A stretch of 6,880 nucleotides of DNA, taken from NCBI GenBank assembly GCA_020426065.1, contig JAGQQT010000220.1:1-6880 (forward strand), in the 5' to 3' direction. The notes under the pieces are model-generated. The model saw only the letters and a program-made list of their open reading frames with translations. It was not told the DNA's origin and searched no databases. Below, in pieces: positions 6,815 to 6,880 of the stretch. Both the position numbers and the translations under genes were made by a program. The stretch is from Planctomycetaceae bacterium (GTDB lineage: Bacteria > Planctomycetota > Planctomycetia > Planctomycetales > Planctomycetaceae). Positions within the stretch are counted from its first letter, which is position 1, and each line of letters begins with the position of its first letter.

Positions 6815-6880
6815 ATGACTCTTCACGACCCCATTGAGACGATTCCTCATCATCCCGACACGGCCTTCCTGGCGTTCGGA
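6815..6880 (+). CDS. N-terminal fragment of a gene, probably lutB
   Basis: Only the first 22 codons are visible, beginning MTLHDPIETI and running open to the window edge. The good ribosome binding site, the same strand and the 32-base gap after lutA suggest an operon partner. LutB, an iron-sulfur protein with an LUD domain, usually follows LutA, and LutB N-termini are variable, so the fragment itself cannot prove identity. LutC or an unrelated gene remains possible. Confidence 0.55.
   Translation, partial: MTLHDPIETIPHHPDTAFLAFG

Overview
The window looks like part of a planctomycete chromosome, possibly a Gimesia- or Rubinisphaera-like member of the Planctomycetales; this is inferred from protein style, not from a marker gene. 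The clues are a secreted Val/Gln/Tyr/Thr-rich repeat protein of planctomycete type, and a large ABC-2-like permease opening with the residues LAGPIFSREALTSPR, a form I associate with planctomycete genomes.

Layout. Four genes lie on the minus strand. In transcription order they are a duplicated-domain ABC-2-type permease (5738-4017), a full-length CNNM/CorC-like membrane protein with CBS and CorC_HlyC domains (3968-2667), and a shorter paralogue without the CorC_HlyC domain (2670-1672, ATGA overlap with the gene before it). A 505-bp non-coding gap then precedes the secreted repeat protein (1166-15). The first three are close enough (48-bp gap, then a 4-bp overlap) to be one operon. The fourth probably has its own promoter in the gap. 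On the plus strand, diverging from the permease across about 300 bp, lies lutA (6036-6782), an iron-sulfur subunit of the LutABC L-lactate oxidation system. It is followed 32 bp later by the first 22 codons of another gene (6815 to the window edge), probably lutB by position.

How they may work together. The minus-strand genes all encode envelope proteins: an export-type permease whose ATPase is not in the window, a pair of CNNM-type proteins (a family linked to Mg2+/Co2+ handling) that could form a heterodimer, and a secreted cysteine-containing repeat protein that may belong to the protein-rich cell wall. The lut genes are a separate catabolic unit. The region between the two units holds the most regulatory-looking DNA: a sigma70-like promoter, a TTTGAA/TTCAAA inverted repeat over its -35 element, and a cluster of AATCTG direct repeats.

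No tRNA, rRNA, CRISPR array, insertion sequence or phage gene is visible. Nothing here amounts to a clearly new system. The best leads are the asymmetric CNNM pair, the internally duplicated permease without an adjacent ATPase, the envelope repeat protein with its long structured leader, and the repeat cluster upstream of lutA.
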